In this document: piece after piece, positions 7,981 to 10,158 of the stretch
Numbering within the stretch: the stretch's first letter is position 1
Layout of the letters: each line of letters starts with the position of its first letter
From: Cylindrodendrum hubeiense
Lineage: Eukaryota; Ascomycota; Sordariomycetes; Hypocreales; Nectriaceae
Direction of reading: 5' to 3'
NCBI GenBank assembly: GCA_014621425.1
Contig: JAANBB010000794.1
Coordinates: forward strand, 1-10,158
Length of the DNA stretch: 10,158 bases
Notes under the pieces: model-generated
Told to the model about the DNA's origin: nothing
Databases searched by the model: none
What the model saw: only the letters and a program-made list of their open reading frames with translations
Position numbers and translations under genes: made by a program

Positions 7981-8538
7981 TGATGTCAGCCGTCCTTGCG
8001 TAGTGCTTGGCCTCAGCCCTCACAACGCCACCAATCCCAACTTCTACGTCCGTACCGCTTTCTTCCCTGCGCTTGGTCATGTATCGCAGCGGTAATGGGA
8101 CAAGATCTAGAGCTGCGCAAGCAATTTCCGATATGAGGCTGAAGGCGGCCCACGTCAAAGGACGCTCAAGCAGCCGGCTCCTTACATTCTACCAAGCCCA
8201 ACCATATCTCACCATGTTACTTATTGACCCGAGCGTCTCAAGATATCCAGTGTGATGACTCCCAAGGCACTGAATATCCTTGCCTTGACGTTGGCCTCAC
8301 CCTCTTCTGGAAGACTGGTGATGACCTGAACTTCATCGAAAGGGAATGTAAGATCCACGCCTACGTAGGCAACATGTGTGCCGCGCTTGTTTATCCCAAG
8401 CCCGACGCCATGTCCGACTATCATCATTTCACCAGTGACCCCTTCAATTCGACTAGGCCTGGAGAGAGCAAAACCGGGGAACTGCTGAGGCTTGAGCTGA
8501 ACGATGAACCTACGGGACTGTGGCTTAACTACGCGTTG
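7970..8538 (-). pseudogene. Coding-like minus-strand block, probably a gene relic, unrecognised
   Basis: Two minus-strand segments look coding but do not join. Segment B is open from 8538 to the TAA at 8223-8221 (first ATG 8427), about 105 residues, containing GEMMIVGHGVGLGINKRG and YVGVDLTFPFDEVQV. Segment C, in another frame, is open from 8188 to the TAG at 7972-7970, 72 residues, containing LTWAAFSLISEIA and IGGVVRAEAKHYARTADI. All six Lys codons are AAG, all Tyr codons are TAC and five of six Phe codons in B are TTC, which matches the C/G-ending bias of the real genes here and argues for coding history on this strand. I tried to link B to C with a normal intron: the best donor (GTGAGG at 8300) finds no acceptor that restores the frame. 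B also lacks a convincing start, because an in-frame TGA lies at 8541-8539. No family was recognised. It may be a decayed gene, a multi-exon gene I cannot resolve, or chance. Confidence 0.35.
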
Positions 8539-8661
8539 TCATGACTCATCGTTCTTAGTCTTTGGTTGTGCGAAGTATTCTCAGTCCCATCGTCTAAGTC
8601 TATTCTACGCATGACATTTCTCGCTGCCTGGTCTAGAGATGCATAACCAACTAAGCGCCGC

Positions 8662-9909
8662 TCAACACAATTCCCACAGCGGCCGGGGAATTGTCCGCGC
8701 TGGCGGGGGGGCCTGCAGCTGTACCTGCTTCACACCCACGTACACCACGCGGCGGGACGGGTTAGTAATGGTTACGGAGCGGGATTCGAGGCCGTAGTAG
8801 TCGGAGATGGAGTGGGTGAGCCAGCGCCTGTGTCGTGGTTAGCTAGATGCTCGAGAACAGCGCAGGGATGAGCAAGCTCAGACTGCTGGGAGTGGGAACT
8901 CACTTATAAGCGGCGCTCTCGTCGGTACCGAACGAGTCAAACACCATGCCCGAGTCAACAGTCTCCTGGGACACCTCCCTCCGAGCCTTCTTCCACTTTG
9001 CCCGCTTCTCCTGCAGCTCGCGCATGGCACCGTTCCGGCCGACAAAGACAATCTCCTCGTCCTCCGAGTCCATCTCCTCGGCGGCACTGTCCACGTCAAC
9101 CAGCACCTCGGGCTCGGCCTCGGGCTCTTCTTGCTTGACCTGCTCGCACAGGTACTGCCTGACAGGCTCCTCGAGGGCGCGGACCCAGGTCCGGACGACG
9201 GGGGTGCGCTTGGCGGCCTCGCGCAGGTCGCGCGGGACCTCGCCGGCGCCGAGGCCGGTGGCGCTGCCGCGCTTGAGCTGCTGCTGCTTGCGCGAGGCCT
9301 GCAGGCGGACCGTCTTGTCTTCAACGATTTGGCGGACGCCGCGGTCCCAGAACTGGGCGAGCTGATAGGGCACGCGGTGGATGGGGTGCGTAGGGTGGAC
9401 TTCCCAGTCGGCCGGTTGCGGGGGCTGGACGTTGGGGACGTGCATGAGACGGTCTGTCGCGGGGCAAAATGATCAGCATGACTTTGGTCGGTCTGCAAAG
9501 GGGAAGAAGAACAGGGGTGGAATCATTCCGTACCGTTCTCCCAGCGCCTCCGCTGACGGCTTCCCTCTTTGCCCTTCTTTAGCATATCCCGCGTGCGCTG
9601 GCTATCCTTCCGGGACAACGGCCGCTCCGGGGGAGACGGCGCATCTTGACCGGTAGAGCCGACATTGCGGACGGTGGATGACTCCTTGACCTTGATGTCC
9701 AGGTCAATGGGGATGGCAAGCGGGGAGCCGATTCCACGGGCGACAGGGGAGACACTGAGGGATTGCAGGGCAGAGACGGTCCAGGCGTCGATGTCAATGG
9801 CGTTGTTCGTTACGGGGGTCGACGGGGTTTGGACAGTTGGCGGCGGAGTCGTGGTGTTCGCGGTGGGAACGTGGCCCGGAGGCGGCGGGACGGCGCTGTA
9901 GATGGCCAT
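8662..9909 (-). CDS. R3H domain protein with R3H-associated N-terminal region
   Basis: Exons on the minus strand are 9909-9534, 9453-8904 and 8827-8662, giving 363 aa. Introns are 80 nt (GTACGG donor, CTGAT branch, GACAG acceptor) and 76 nt (GTGAGT donor, CTAAC branch, ACACAG acceptor). The start ATG 9909 has A at -3 and G at +4, and no other minus-strand ATG occurs between it and the right edge. Residues 1-90 are Pro/Thr/Ser-rich. Residues about 95-230 match the R3H-associated region: KGKEGSRQRRRWENDRLMHV, then DWEVHPTHPIHRVPYQLAQFWD. Residues 232-260 are acidic. The C-terminus is an R3H domain with the signature Arg310-x3-His314 (RWLTH), then SISDYYGLESRSVTI, ending in PRPLWELC. R3H domains bind single-stranded nucleic acid. 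This domain pair is that of the poorly studied human R3HDM4 and its fungal relatives; the cellular role is unknown. It lies tail-on to the relic block, about 120 bp downstream of its stop. Confidence 0.88.
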
Positions 9910-10158
9910 GATGGCGATATAGGACACGGGGCGGAGCGGATTGCGGGGTGAGGGAGTGAGACGTCTGGAGAGGGATGCAGGAGGAATTAGAAGATGAAGC
10001 TTAGAAGATGGCGACGGTGACGATGTTTGGAGAAAGCCAGCAGTCAGTCTACACTCCCGGTGGAAATGGCGATGCGGGATCCTCAGGAGATTGAGGGAAA
10101 GGAGGAATTAAGGTTGGTGGTGATGATCCGAGGGCTTGCGTTATCCCTATCTGCAAGC
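9910..10158 (-). promoter_or_regulatory. Upstream region of the R3H gene
   Basis: This 249-bp stretch holds the leader and core promoter of the R3H gene. On the minus strand it has pyrimidine-rich runs (around 9955-10010 and 10085-10110), as often seen near fungal transcription starts. No minus-strand ATG occurs, so there are no upstream open frames. No TATA box or CCAAT box is evident. No other gene is supported before the window edge. Confidence 0.5.

Noticed and set aside
8007..8544. Plus-strand open frames overlapping the minus-strand relic
   Set aside because: They begin with non-ATG codons and show no codon bias, whereas the minus strand over the same bases does.
8946..9656. Several long plus-strand open frames opposite the R3H gene
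   Set aside because: They are antisense shadows produced by GC-rich codons in the real gene. Their products are low-complexity Ser/Arg/Ala strings.
9909..9927. A start codon at 9927 for the R3H gene
   Set aside because: The codon there is GTG. The first ATG in frame is at 9909 and has a good context.

Overview
The window reads as nuclear DNA of a filamentous ascomycete (Pezizomycotina, most likely Sordariomycetes). The evidence is three genes with short GT-AG introns of 47-80 nt carrying CTRAY-type branch sites, C-ending codon preference, CT-rich leaders in front of start codons, and protein matches to fungal families. I see no rRNA, tRNA, CRISPR array, intact transposon or RIP-like AT-rich block. 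The genus cannot be fixed from the sequence.

Layout, left to right. (1) 1-240, minus: a frame open to the left edge, probably the 5' end of a neighbouring gene, unrecognised. (2) 241-572: intergenic, holding a perfect tandem pair of CCAAT-containing 9-mers. (3) 573-4161, minus: a complete three-exon DDB1 gene (1161 aa), the beta-propeller adaptor of CUL4 ubiquitin ligases. (4) 4162-4915: a 754-bp intergenic region shared by two divergent genes. (5) 4916-7598, plus: a two-exon gene for an 877-aa protein that ends in an XPF-like domain without catalytic residues, followed by helix-hairpin-helix motifs. I interpret it as the fungal Zip2/SHOC1 meiotic crossover factor. (6) 7599-7969: no gene, but short inverted repeats and a GATC-rich patch. 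(7) 7970-8538, minus: two coding-like open segments broken by stops and a frame change, probably a gene relic. (8) 8662-9909, minus: a complete three-exon gene for a 363-aa protein with an R3H-associated N-terminal region and a C-terminal R3H domain. (9) 9910-10158: its upstream region.

The genes are not an operon or an obvious cluster. DDB1 and the R3H gene look like housekeeping genes. The Zip2-like gene would act in meiotic prophase. DDB1 and the Zip2-like gene face away from each other across one intergenic region, so they could share control elements, but this is inference. The most informative part of the window is the Zip2-like gene: its fold, its lost nuclease motif and a textbook SUMO-interaction motif. 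I do not see a clearly new biological system here; the broken minus-strand block at 7970-8538 is the least explained part.
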